A stretch of DNA of 64,000 nucleotides from Saccharothrix sp. ALI-22-I (GCF_001984175.1 NZ_MTQP01000068.1:186001-250000), one strand, 5' to 3'. Counted from the first letter of the stretch, positions 51,742 to 59,782 are shown. A program made the numbers and translations. Notes: generated by a model from the letters alone, not told the origin.

Positions 51742-52413
51742 TCAGCCGCCTTGCGCGGCACCACCGTCGGACGGGCCTTGTTGTGACGTGCCGCCGTCGG
51801 ACGTGCCGGCCTCCCCGGAGGTGCCACCGCCGCCGCTCTCGGCGGCGTCCAAGGCGGCGTTGAGCTCCGACCGGAGCTCGGAGACCTGGTCCTGGGTCGC
51901 CTGGCAGACCTTGATGATGTCGGCCACCGCGCGGTGCACGGTCTCCTCGGCCTGGGCGCCCTCGCCGGTCACGTCGTCCAGCCAGGAACCGTCCAGCACC
52001 ATGGAGACGGCGGGGTCGGCCTGCGCGGCGATCTTCAGGATCTGGTCGGACGCGGCACGCGCCAGCTCGTCCATCCGCTTGGCGACCTGCTCGACCTCGG
52101 TGACCAGCGTCTCCAGCTGCTTGCGCTCGTCGCGCAGCGCGGCCAGTTCCTCGGTCAGGGCCGCGTTCGCGGAGTCCGACGCGGAGCCGTCGCCGCTCGC
52201 CTCGTGCTCGGCCAGCGCCTTCTCGTGCTCCTCGATCGCCTTGTCGAGGTCGGTGGCGGCGGCGCGGAGCTGCTGGACGTAGCCGTCGACCGCCTGCGGG
52301 TCGTAGTCGATCTGCTTGATCGCCGCGATCGGGTCGGGCGAGCCGACCGTGCTCGCGGCCTGCGCGAGCCGGGCGCAGCCGTCCGCCGCGGCTTGGAGTG
52401 CGGGGTGTGTCAT
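51742..52413 (-). CDS. Coiled-coil protein of an EspC/YbaB group
   Basis: The 223-residue protein is almost all helix, with heptad-rich stretches (LDKAIEEHEKALAEHEASGD, then LTEELAALRDERKQLETLVT). The C-terminus is Gly/Ser-rich (GGGTSGEAGTSDGG). There is no signal peptide. It is coupled to the EspC-like gene (ATGA). Such architecture is seen in type VII secretion substrates and their partners. I cannot assign a function. No secretion machinery genes are in the window. Confidence 0.75.
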   Translation of the reverse strand: MTHPALQAAADGCARLAQAASTVGSPDPIAAIKQIDYDPQAVDGYVQQLRAAATDLDKAIEEHEKALAEHEASGDGSASDSANAALTEELAALRDERKQLETLVTEVEQVAKRMDELARAASDQILKIAAQADPAVSMVLDGSWLDDVTGEGAQAEETVHRAVADIIKVCQATQDQVSELRSELNAALDAAESGGGGTSGEAGTSDGGTSQQGPSDGGAAQGG

Positions 52414-52730
52414 CGCAGGCCCTCACCGGCTCGATTGACGTCTTCCGTGCCGTCCGAGTCCGAGCGGTCGTACTCGTCGGCGTCCCGACGGACCCGGTCG
52501 GCGATGTCGATCAGCCGGTCGCGGTGCTCGGCGACCCGGTCACGACGACGTCCGACGATCGCGTCCAGGTCCGCCGCCAGTCCCTGTCCCGGGCCGGAGA
52601 TGCCGAACGCGCCGCTCGGGACGGTGGTCGCGGCGAGCGAACCCGCCGCCGTGCCCGCGTGATCGCCGGCGCGCTCGAAGCCCTTGGCGGACTCGCGCAT
52701 CCGGCCGGTGTCGACCTTGAAACCTGCCAT
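52410..52730 (-). CDS. EspC/type VII secretion-target-like protein
   Basis: The 106-residue protein begins MAGFKVDTGRMRESAKGFER and has two helices (AADLDAIVGRRRDRVAEHRD) that fit the EspC/T7SS-target family (PF10824-like). This family is related to WXG100 proteins and marks substrates of ESX-type secretion. It is coupled to the coiled-coil gene downstream and lies 36 bases after the YbaB-like gene. It has no toxin domain. Confidence 0.78.
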   Translation of the reverse strand: MAGFKVDTGRMRESAKGFERAGDHAGTAAGSLAATTVPSGAFGISGPGQGLAADLDAIVGRRRDRVAEHRDRLIDIADRVRRDADEYDRSDSDGTEDVNRAGEGLR

Positions 52731-52766
52731 GTCCTCCCCCTTGCGACTGCTGCTGCGTTACTGCGG

Positions 52767-53069
52767 CTACTGGGTGCCGAGGTAGTACGAACGCCGTTCC
52801 GCCACCAGCTCGCGGGCCTTGCGCTGCGCCTCGTCCGCGGCCCGGAGGATCGCGTTGGCCAGCACTTTCGGGTCTACCCGGCCCACCAGTGCCGCGTTCA
52901 CCGCGACTTCCACGACCTTGCCCGTGTGGTCCACGCCGATCTCGACCAGGCCGCTGTCGTCGCGGCCGAGCACGACCCGTTCGGCGAGGTCGCGTTTGAG
53001 CGCGAGGCGCGCCTGGTCGAGTCGTTCGGCGCGGGCCGCGAGCTCGCCCAGTGAAGGCTGATCCGTCAT
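52767..53069 (-). CDS. YbaB/EbfC-family DNA-binding-like protein
   Basis: The 100-residue protein has the YbaB fold pattern: an N-terminal helix (AARAERLDQARLALKRDLAE), then VEIGVDHTGKVVEVAVNAAL (the strand motif of EbfC), and a C-terminal helix (LANAILRAADEAQRKARELV). Actinomycete genomes often place such proteins beside ESX-linked EspC-like genes. Here it is the first gene of the group. It may bind DNA or act as a small chaperone. Confidence 0.85.
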   Translation of the reverse strand: MTDQPSLGELAARAERLDQARLALKRDLAERVVLGRDDSGLVEIGVDHTGKVVEVAVNAALVGRVDPKVLANAILRAADEAQRKARELVAERRSYYLGTQ

Positions 53070-53160
53070 ACGCGCGTCCCCCGATCGGCGGCACGGTGTC
53101 CCCGTTCGGACGAAGATCGTCCGCCTGGGGTTCCCTTGTGGCTACGGTAATCTGAAGATC

Positions 53161-53430
53161 GTGGGGTACGTGGGGTACGTGGGGTACGTGGGGTACGCGG
53201 GGTATTGGGTGCGGGTCGGAGTCGGTGACGTGCCGCCGCCCGCCGTGCCGCTTCCCGAGGGCAAGTCCCGCTGGGTCCGGGCCACCACCCGTACCGCGAA
53301 GCCCGCTGTGGCCCCGCCGTCGCGTTCCGCCGAGTCCGAGTCGGAGACGCGGGAGACCTGGCTGGTGGACTCGTTCGAGCTGGTCGTGCCGCGTTATCCG
53401 TGGCAGAAGGACGGGGAGACCGGCCCGTAA
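53161..53430 (+). CDS. Small protein with VGY repeats at the N-terminus
   Basis: The 89-residue frame starts with GTGGGGTAC repeated four times and a diverged fifth, encoding MGYVGYVGYVGYAGYWVRVG. The rest is polar (ATTRTAKPAVAPPSRSAESE) and ends VPRYPWQKDGETGP. The 9-bp repeat offers several in-frame GTG starts. No family is recognised. It is divergent from the YbaB gene. Confidence 0.55.
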   Translation: MGYVGYVGYVGYAGYWVRVGVGDVPPPAVPLPEGKSRWVRATTRTAKPAVAPPSRSAESESETRETWLVDSFELVVPRYPWQKDGETGP

Positions 53431-53471
53431 TGCCTGAGCGCGTGCTCCTGCCGCCTGGCTAGGATCGGGTC

Positions 53472-53498
53472 ATGAAGACGTTCTTCTTCCTCGTCTGA
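53472..53498 (+). CDS. Candidate leader peptide MKTFFFLV
   Basis: An 8-codon ORF (ATG AAG ACG, three TTC codons, CTC, GTC, stop) follows a GGATCGGGTC sequence. Three consecutive Phe codons recall attenuation or ribosome-stalling leaders. Downstream, CGCCGGCG occurs twice (near 53506 and 53533) and could pair, and GCGGTGATCACACCGC (53548-53563) is a small hairpin. The next genes are a mini-ORF and an RNA methyltransferase. Confidence 0.5.
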   Translation: MKTFFFLV

Positions 53499-53591
53499 CG
53501 CGCCCGCCGGCGGGTTGCGCGGACAATCCCCTCGCCGGCGATGCGGGGCGGTGATCACACCGCTCCGGGTCGCGACGTGGGAGAAGATCAA

Positions 53592-53663
53592 GTGATCTCT
53601 CGAGTACCGGCGCGCGTGCGCGCCGGAGTTCCACCGCGTCCCGGCGCCGTCGTCACGACGTGA
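53592..53663 (+). CDS. Mini-ORF coupled to the RNA methyltransferase
   Basis: A 23-codon ORF (VISRVPARVRAGVPPRPGAV, then VTT) with GAGAAG 8 bases upstream of its GTG. Its stop overlaps the methyltransferase start (GTGA at 53660-53663), so translation would deliver ribosomes to that start. It is Pro/Arg/Val-rich and is likely to be regulatory rather than a structural protein. Confidence 0.45.
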   Translation: MISRVPARVRAGVPPRPGAVVTT

Positions 53664-54859
53664 CGGCCGCGCGCCTGGTGGCGAGGACGGTGCGGGGCAT
53701 CGAGGACGTGGTGGCAGCCGAAATCCGCCACCGGGAACTGGGCCGGGTCGACCACATCGGACACCGCGAGGTGTGGTTCCGATGCGCCGACCCGAGCCCC
53801 GACGTCCTCACCCTCCGCACCGCCGACGACGTGTTCCTGGTGGCCGCCGAGGTCACCGGAGTCGGCCACACCAAGGCCGATCTCCGCCGACTGGCCAAGG
53901 CCGCCGAATCCGTCCCCCTACCCCGCCTACTGCGCCTGCGCGAACGCTGCGGCGGCAGCCCGACAAGCGTGGGCGTAGACGTCTCGGCGTCATTCCTGGG
54001 CCGCCGCAACTACACCCGCTACGACGTGGAAGACGCCATAGGCACACCACTGTCCGCCGCCCTGGCAATCCCTTACCGGACAAGACGCGCCAACCAAATC
54101 CCACCGCCCGGAGGCCTGTCCTGGCGAGTGACCATCACCGACGACCGCGCCCTACTAGCCCTGCGCATCGCCGACCGCCCACTACACCGCCGCTCCTACC
54201 GGGTGCGATCCCGACCGGGCAGCCTGCACCCGCCACTAGCGGCGGCAATGCTGAGCCTCGCCGCCCCGTCCCCCACCGCGACCATCCTGGACCCGTTCTG
54301 CGGCACCGGCACCATCCCGATCGAGGCGGCGCTGGCTGCCTCACGAGTTATCCACAGCCTGCGCATCGTGGCCGGCGACCGGGACCCGATCGCACTAGCG
54401 TCAGCCATGACCAATATCGAACAGGCTGTCCGAACCGGCGCTAACGCAACACGATTGGGTGATCATCACCAGAATATGTACGGAAACACTGTTCCCGATC
54501 CTCGGTTAAAACGAGGCGCCCCGAACCACCCCGGCACCCTGCGAATCACCTGGACGACCGCAGACGCCGGCCACCTCCCACTGACCAACGACACGATCGA
54601 CCTGGTGGTGACCAACCCACCGTGGGCCCGCCAAGTGCCCCCGACCGGCACCCTGGCCCAGGACCCGGGACGGTTCTGGCAAGAGCTACGCAGAGTGCTC
54701 CGCCCGGACGGACGCGCCCTACTGCTCCTGCCCGACGCCGACGAGCACATCGCCGACGCGGCACGAGCCGGACTGACCGTCACGAGCCGCCGACCCGTGA
54801 GCCTGTCCGGGCTGCACCCGGAGATCGTGGAACTGGCACCCCTTGGCCGAAGTCGTTGA
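53660..54859 (+). CDS. THUMP-domain RNA methyltransferase (RlmL/TRM11-type)
   Basis: The 399-residue protein begins MTAARLVARTVRGIEDVVAA and has a THUMP RNA-binding domain (residues 1-160), then the SAM-binding motif ILDPFCGTGTIPIEAALAAS near residue 210 and the catalytic motif LVVTNPPWARQVP near 315 (NPPW, typical of N2-guanine methyltransferases). Residues about 264-290 (DHHQNMYGNTVPDPRLKRGA) are encoded by a 64-bp dispersed repeat and interrupt the family pattern between the SAM site and the catalytic motif. It methylates tRNA or rRNA. It may be controlled by the leader ORF upstream. Confidence 0.88.
   Translation: MTAARLVARTVRGIEDVVAAEIRHRELGRVDHIGHREVWFRCADPSPDVLTLRTADDVFLVAAEVTGVGHTKADLRRLAKAAESVPLPRLLRLRERCGGSPTSVGVDVSASFLGRRNYTRYDVEDAIGTPLSAALAIPYRTRRANQIPPPGGLSWRVTITDDRALLALRIADRPLHRRSYRVRSRPGSLHPPLAAAMLSLAAPSPTATILDPFCGTGTIPIEAALAASRVIHSLRIVAGDRDPIALASAMTNIEQAVRTGANATRLGDHHQNMYGNTVPDPRLKRGAPNHPGTLRITWTTADAGHLPLTNDTIDLVVTNPPWARQVPPTGTLAQDPGRFWQELRRVLRPDGRALLLLPDADEHIADAARAGLTVTSRRPVSLSGLHPEIVELAPLGRSR
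54449..54512 (+). repeat. 64-bp dispersed repeat, copy B (inside a gene)
   Basis: This copy reads through in frame inside the RNA methyltransferase gene. It shares 55 of 64 positions with the inverted copy at 35601-35664, with the 19-base core ATGTACGGAAACACTGTTC identical. GGTGAT and ATCACC around one base form a perfect small palindrome at one end. Confidence 0.88.
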
Positions 54860-54862
54860 TCC

Positions 54863-54990
54863 GTCGGCGATCCCTCTGCGATGTGCCTGTCGGCGGTCCA
54901 TCGGCAGGCGGTCGGCAGGCGGTCGGCGATCCCTCGGCGATGTGCGCGTCGGCGATCCGTGGCGATCCGTCGGGAGGCCGTCGGGAGGCC
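54863..54990. repeat. Direct-repeat field between convergent genes
   Basis: A 37-bp unit beginning GTCGGCGATCCCTC occurs at 54863-54899 and 54922-54958 (33 of 37 identical by eye). Between them GGCAGGCGGTC is repeated. After them GTCGGGAGGCC occurs twice in tandem (54969-54979 and 54980-54990), ending next to the stop codon of the leftward phosphodiesterase gene. The field lies between the convergent stops of the methyltransferase and the ebo-like operon. Confidence 0.8.
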
Positions 54991-54991
54991 G

Positions 54992-56395
54992 TCACCGAAC
55001 GGATTCCGTCGCGGGAATCCCCTGGAGGTCCAGCAGGAGGTCGCGGACGTCGGTGGCGGCGATCAGGCCGTCGCGCTCGACCGCCGCCGGTACGACGGGG
55101 TTCGAGCACAGCAGCACCGGACCGTCCTCGACGCGGTCCGGCAGCCGGCCGTGGGTGCCCCGCACGCACGACGGGTCGAGTGGCACCACGTTCATCGTGT
55201 AGCGGAGGCCGAGCTTCTTGCGGGCCAGGGTGAGGCCGGCTCGTGCCTTCGCGAACGGGTCCGCCGGGTTGAAGAACAGTTCGGCTGGGTCGTACCCGGG
55301 CTTGCGGTGGATCTCGACACCGCGGGCGAAGTCCGGTGCGCGGCTGTCCTCGGTCCAGTAGTAGTAGGTGAACCAGGCGTCCGGCTCGGCGACGGCGACC
55401 AGCTCGCCGGACCGCTCGTGGTCGAGGTTCGACAGGGCCTGGGCGTCCCGGTCTAGGACGCGGTCGACGCCGGGCAACTCGCCCAGCACCGCCCTGGTCC
55501 TCGGGATGTCGGCTGGATCGGCGACGTAGACGTGCGCGATCTGGTGATCCGCCACCGCGAAGGCGCGGGACGCCCAGGGGTCCAGCAGCTCCATGCCCGC
55601 CTGCGTGTAGACCTCCAGCAGGCCTTCGGCGCGGAGTCGGCGGTTGATGTCGACCGGTCTGCGTGCCGTCGTGATCCCGTACTCCGACAGCGCCACGACG
55701 GTCGCGCCGGCCCCTTCGGCGTCGGCTAGCAGCGGGGCTAGCGCGGCATCGGCCTGGGATGCCGCGGTGGCGGCCTGCGGAGTGTCTGGGCCGAACCGCT
55801 GGAGGTCGTAGTCGAGGTGTGGGAGGTAGACGAGCAGCAGGTCGGGGCGTTGCTCCGCGAGCACCTGCCGGGCCGCGGCCACGATCCACTTGCTCGACGC
55901 CAGCGACGCGGTGGGGCCCCAGTACTGGAACAACGGGAACTCACCGAGGGTCTTGATGAGCCGGTCGTGCAGTTCGGGTGGGCGGACGTAGCAGTCCGGC
56001 GATTTGCGCCCGTCCGCGTGGTAGACCGGACGCGGGGTCACGGTGACGTCGGTCGACGCGCCCATGGCGTACCACCAGCAGATGTTCGCGGCCGTGTAGT
56101 CGGGGTGCGCGCGACGCGCGGTTTCCCACACCTTCTCGCCGCCGACCAGTCGGTTGTGCTGGCGCCACAGGTGGATCTCGCCGAGGTCGCGGAAGTACCA
56201 GCCGTTGCCGACGATGCCGTGCCGTGCCGGGGTGAGGCCGGTGAGCAGGGTGGACTGGACGCTGCACGTGACGGCGGGCAGCACGGTCCCCAGTGTGGCC
56301 TGCCAGCCGCGGCGGCCCAGGGCGGCGAGGTTGGGCATGTGCGGCAGCAGGGCCGGTGTCATGCCGACGACATCGACAACTACCAGCGGTTTCAC
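54992..56395 (-). CDS. Alkaline-phosphatase-superfamily phosphodiesterase (ebo-cluster type)
   Basis: The GTG at 56395 overlaps the eboE stop (GTGA) and gives 467 residues. The start VKPLVVVDVVGMTPALLPHM holds a metal-binding Asp, and PAVTCSVQSTLLTGLTPARH near residue 43 carries the nucleophile Thr of the nucleotide pyrophosphatase/phosphodiesterase fold. HLDYDLQRFGPDTP near 215, and SEYGITTARRPVDINRRLRA near 260, provide further metal ligands. Relatives in ebo clusters are called EboF or alkaline-phosphatase-like. It could remove a phosphate or pyrophosphate from the cluster product. No signal peptide is seen. Confidence 0.85.
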   Translation of the reverse strand: MKPLVVVDVVGMTPALLPHMPNLAALGRRGWQATLGTVLPAVTCSVQSTLLTGLTPARHGIVGNGWYFRDLGEIHLWRQHNRLVGGEKVWETARRAHPDYTAANICWWYAMGASTDVTVTPRPVYHADGRKSPDCYVRPPELHDRLIKTLGEFPLFQYWGPTASLASSKWIVAAARQVLAEQRPDLLLVYLPHLDYDLQRFGPDTPQAATAASQADAALAPLLADAEGAGATVVALSEYGITTARRPVDINRRLRAEGLLEVYTQAGMELLDPWASRAFAVADHQIAHVYVADPADIPRTRAVLGELPGVDRVLDRDAQALSNLDHERSGELVAVAEPDAWFTYYYWTEDSRAPDFARGVEIHRKPGYDPAELFFNPADPFAKARAGLTLARKKLGLRYTMNVVPLDPSCVRGTHGRLPDRVEDGPVLLCSNPVVPAAVERDGLIAATDVRDLLLDLQGIPATESVR

Positions 56396-57516
56396 GCCGA
56401 CACCCCTTCGCCGAGGTGCTCCGTCGCCCAACGCAGTTCCGCCGCGATGCCCGCCGCCAGTCCGGCCTCGGAGGCGTGCGCGGATCCGGGCAGGACGGTC
56501 CACGTGTAGGTCTCGACCTCGAAGTGCGGCAGGTTGTCCACCGTGTTCCTCAGGGCTTCGGTCGCGGCCAGCAGGACGCCGGTCGTCGAGGTGAGCGGCG
56601 GGGGCGGGGCCTCGTGCAGCGGGACGTGGAAGTGCACCCGCCACGGGTGCCTGGCCGGCAGTCGCGCCAACGCGTCCGGCAGGTCGTCGGCCGCGAGCAC
56701 GCCGGCCGGGTCGTTCTCCCGGACCTGGTGCAGGTAGCGGGGCTCGGCGAACGCGGCGATGGCCCGCCGTCCCTCCTCCGTGCCCGGCTCGGCGACCTCC
56801 AGCGCCGCCGACGCCTGCACCTTGACCACCGACAGCCCGGCGCGGTCGATCGCCGCGACGTCCTGCGCCGGGTCGGCGAAGGACACGGCGAGGTGGCAGG
56901 TGTCCAGGCAGATGCCGATGTGGTCGTGGTCGACGCGGCCGGCCATCCACTCGACGGCGTCGGCGACGGTGTCGAGCACACAACCCGGCTCCGGCTCGAT
57001 CGCGAGCCTGATCGGCCTGCCGTTCCGGGCCGCCTCGGCCCGCAGGAAGCGCGCGAACGCGTCGAGAGCGCCCCTGGCACGGTCGTCGTCGATGCTCGTC
57101 CACGGCTCCCGCCAGGCCAGCGGCAACGTCGAGATGCTGCCGTAGGAGGCGGAATCGGGCAGCAGGTCGGCCAGCACGACGGCGCAGTCCGCCGTGTACG
57201 TCAGGCGTCGCGGATCGGTCCACGGTGGCAGGTAGACGGAGTGCTTGACCACGTCCTGGTGGAATCCGCCGTACGGAAAGGCGTTGAGGGTGCTCACTTC
57301 CAGTCCCCTGGCCCGCAGTTCCGCCGCGAGACCACGCCTGGCCGTCTCGTCCTTGGCGAGACCGTGCGCCACCGGATCGGCCAGCCACAGGCCGAGCGCG
57401 AGCGTGTCCACCCCCAGCTCCTCCCGCACGGGCACGGCGTAGCGGTCCAGCTGGGCGAGGACACCGGGCAGGTCCTCAGCCGGGTGAACGTTGGTGCAGT
57501 ACGCCGGCGGGGTCAC
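56392..57516 (-). CDS. eboE: EboE-type TIM-barrel protein (metabolite traffic)
   Basis: The GTG at 57516 overlaps the TatD-like stop and gives 374 residues. The protein opens TPPAYCTNVHPAEDLPGVLA and contains STLNAFPYGGFHQDVVKHSV near residue 80, RLAIEPEPGCVLDTVADAVE near 165 and DHIGICLDTCHLAVSFADPA near 200. These carry metal-site His/Glu/Asp of the xylose-isomerase-like (AP-endonuclease-2) fold. In annotations this family is called metabolite traffic protein EboE. The reaction is not known. It is expressed with the other ebo-like genes by a chain of 4-base overlaps. Confidence 0.9.
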   Translation of the reverse strand: MTPPAYCTNVHPAEDLPGVLAQLDRYAVPVREELGVDTLALGLWLADPVAHGLAKDETARRGLAAELRARGLEVSTLNAFPYGGFHQDVVKHSVYLPPWTDPRRLTYTADCAVVLADLLPDSASYGSISTLPLAWREPWTSIDDDRARGALDAFARFLRAEAARNGRPIRLAIEPEPGCVLDTVADAVEWMAGRVDHDHIGICLDTCHLAVSFADPAQDVAAIDRAGLSVVKVQASAALEVAEPGTEEGRRAIAAFAEPRYLHQVRENDPAGVLAADDLPDALARLPARHPWRVHFHVPLHEAPPPPLTSTTGVLLAATEALRNTVDNLPHFEVETYTWTVLPGSAHASEAGLAAGIAAELRWATEHLGEGVSA

Positions 57517-58367
57517 GGTCGTGCTCCTCTCAGGACCGAGTTCCCGGCGAACGTGTCGGACGTCCCGGACGGGTCGTCCAGGTTGAGGCGACCGCTCTGG
57601 CCGTAGAACTCGACCGGGTTGCGCCACAGCACCCGGTCCACGTCGGCTTCACCGAACCCCGCGTCGAGCATCGCCAACGCCGTCTTGTAGGTCTTGAGCG
57701 GATCGGATCGGCCCCAGTCGGCGGCGGAGTTCACCAGGACGCGTTCCGTGCCGTACTCGCGCAGGATCGCCACCATCCGGGTCTCGTCCATCTTGGTGTC
57801 CGGGTAGATGGAGAACCCCATCCAGCAGCCGGAATCGGCCACGGCGCGCACGGTCACCTCGTTGAGGTGGTCCACCAGAACCCGCTCGGGCGGCAGGCCC
57901 GACTCGCGGACCACGTCGAGCGTGCGCGCCGTCCCCGCCGCCTTGTCCCGGTGCGGGGTGTGCACCAGCGCCGGGAGGTCGTGCTCGACGGCGAGCGCCA
58001 ACTGCCGTGCGAAAGCCTCGTCCTCCTCCGGGGTCATGGAGTCGTAGCCGACCTCGCCGACCGCGACGACCCCGTCCTTGGCGAGGTAGCGCGGCAGCAC
58101 GTCGAGCACTCCCGTGCACCTGGGGTCGTTGGCTTCCTTGGGGTTGAGCGCGAGCGCGCAGTGGTGCCGGATGCCGAACTGCGCCGCCCGGAACCTCTCC
58201 CAGCCGATCAGTCCGTCGAAGTAGTCGGTGAACGACGCGACGCTCGTGCGCGGCTGACCGAGCCAGAACGCGGGCTCCACGAGCGCGCGCACCCCGGCTC
58301 GGCTCATCGCCTCGTAGTCGTCCGTCGTGCGCGAGGTCATGTGGATGTGTGGGTCGAAGATGCGCAT
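57513..58367 (-). CDS. eboB: EboB-type TatD-like metal-dependent hydrolase
   Basis: The ATG at 58367 gives 284 residues. MRIFDPHIHMTSRTTDDYEA has the HxH metal motif at the N-terminus. VVAVGEVGYDSMTPEEDEAF near residue 120 carries the bridging Glu, PALVHTPHRDKAAG near 155 a His, and LVNSAADWGRSDPLKTYKTA near 225 the final Asp of the amidohydrolase fold. EboB is the TatD-family member of ebo clusters, acting on an unknown substrate. The start shares one base with the stop of the TIM-EboA gene upstream. Confidence 0.9.
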   Translation of the reverse strand: MRIFDPHIHMTSRTTDDYEAMSRAGVRALVEPAFWLGQPRTSVASFTDYFDGLIGWERFRAAQFGIRHHCALALNPKEANDPRCTGVLDVLPRYLAKDGVVAVGEVGYDSMTPEEDEAFARQLALAVEHDLPALVHTPHRDKAAGTARTLDVVRESGLPPERVLVDHLNEVTVRAVADSGCWMGFSIYPDTKMDETRMVAILREYGTERVLVNSAADWGRSDPLKTYKTALAMLDAGFGEADVDRVLWRNPVEFYGQSGRLNLDDPSGTSDTFAGNSVLRGARP

Positions 58368-59782
58368 CAGGTCTGGCTCCTCAGCAGCTCGGCGGCCTCC
58401 GCGGGCACGTCGCGTCCGGCGGCCCGGCGTTCGTCGGCGTACGCGCCGACCATGCGCAGCAGTTCCGCGTCCGCGCGCCGGTCGAGTCCGGCCACGGCGG
58501 CGAGCGGGATGCCCAGGAACAGGCACTTCAGCACGCCGTGGCGCCACGTGTGTTGATCGAGGTGGTCGGCGGCGAACGGTCCGAGCGCGGCGGCGACCAG
58601 TCTGGTGTCGTTGGTGCGCAGTGCATCTTTGACGAGTTCGACGCCCTGTGCGGGCGCCTTGTCCCCGACGTCGGCGAGGGCGCGCAGCACGCCGCGCCGT
58701 TCGGCGTCGTCGCCGTAGCGGTAGAGGGACACCAGTTCGGCGCCCAGGTCCTGGCTCACCTTGGCCAGGGCGACCAGCAGACGGGTGCGGGCCAGGTCGT
58801 CGACGGTGCCGTGCACCACGCCGAGCGGGTCGGTGGGTGCGCGCAATGGTGTTCTGCCCACCGTGCGGCCGACTGCGGGGAAGAGCGTCCGGATCGAGGC
58901 TGGGTCGGTGCGCACGGACCGCTCCGCCTCCACCAGCCAGGGGTGGTCCACTGGGGGCAGGGCCGCGCGGAGCGCCTCGATGGCCCTGCGCGCGACCTCG
59001 GGCGCGGCGTGACTGTGCCGGGGCAGTTCGACCGCGGCCAGTCCGGTGTAGCCGATCTCCTCCAGCGCGGCGAGGGTGGCAGGCAGGTCCAGCGCGCCTT
59101 CGCCGAACTCCAAGTGCTCGTGGACGCCTGGCCGCATGTCGTCGAGCTGCACGTTCAGCAGCAGTCCTCCCACCCGGCGGATGCACGCCGCGGCGTCCTC
59201 CGGCTCCACCGCGACGCAGTGGCCGACGTCGAGGGTGATCCCCAGTGGCTCCGGCGACCCGAATTCGGCGTGCAGCCGCAACGCCTGCTCCACGTGCTCG
59301 ACGACCATGCCGGGCTCGGGCTCCAGCGCGAGTGGCACCCCGTCCACGGCCGCGCCGTCCAGCACCGCCTCGACGCCGGCGCGCAACCGCCGCCACGCCT
59401 CATCCGGCCCGACGCCGGGCGGCGCGACGCCGGACCAGAAGGAGACGCAGTCGGCGCCGAGGTCGGCCGCGATCCGCACGGCCCGCAGCAGGAAGTCCAC
59501 CCGGACCTCCTGGTCCTCGCTGACCAGCGTCGGGTGGTGCTTGCGACGCGGGTCGAGCAGGTACCGGGCCCCGGTCTCCACCACGGCCACCAAGCCCAGT
59601 TCGCCGAGGCGTGCGGCGATCCGCCCGGTCCGCCGGACGACGTCGGCGGCGAACGGGTCGAGGTGGGCGTGGTCGAGCGTGAGCGCCACCCCGGTGTAGC
59701 CGAGGTCGGCTATCACCGCGAGCGCGTCGTCGAGCCGGTGGTCGGCGAACCCGTTGGTGCCGTAACCGAGGTGGAACGTCAT
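58367..59782 (-). CDS. Fusion: sugar-isomerase-like TIM barrel plus EboA domain
   Basis: The ATG at 59782 overlaps the eboC stop (ATGA). The 471-residue protein has an N-terminal xylose-isomerase-like barrel (MTFHLGYGTNGFADHRLDDA, LALEPEPGMVVEHVEQALRL near residue 145, GITLDVGHCVAVEPEDAAAC near 180, with metal-binding Glu/Asp/His). From about 275 a different helical domain follows. Near 410 it has TWRHGVLKCLFLGIPLAAVA, which is the conserved EboA core. EboA is normally a separate protein of unknown function. Fusion to a barrel implies that the two act on the same substrate. Confidence 0.85.
   Translation of the reverse strand: MTFHLGYGTNGFADHRLDDALAVIADLGYTGVALTLDHAHLDPFAADVVRRTGRIAARLGELGLVAVVETGARYLLDPRRKHHPTLVSEDQEVRVDFLLRAVRIAADLGADCVSFWSGVAPPGVGPDEAWRRLRAGVEAVLDGAAVDGVPLALEPEPGMVVEHVEQALRLHAEFGSPEPLGITLDVGHCVAVEPEDAAACIRRVGGLLLNVQLDDMRPGVHEHLEFGEGALDLPATLAALEEIGYTGLAAVELPRHSHAAPEVARRAIEALRAALPPVDHPWLVEAERSVRTDPASIRTLFPAVGRTVGRTPLRAPTDPLGVVHGTVDDLARTRLLVALAKVSQDLGAELVSLYRYGDDAERRGVLRALADVGDKAPAQGVELVKDALRTNDTRLVAAALGPFAADHLDQHTWRHGVLKCLFLGIPLAAVAGLDRRADAELLRMVGAYADERRAAGRDVPAEAAELLRSQT

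Noticed and set aside
51742..53069. Complete type VII secretion locus
   Set aside because: No EccC ATPase, EccB/D/E or mycosin gene is in the window.
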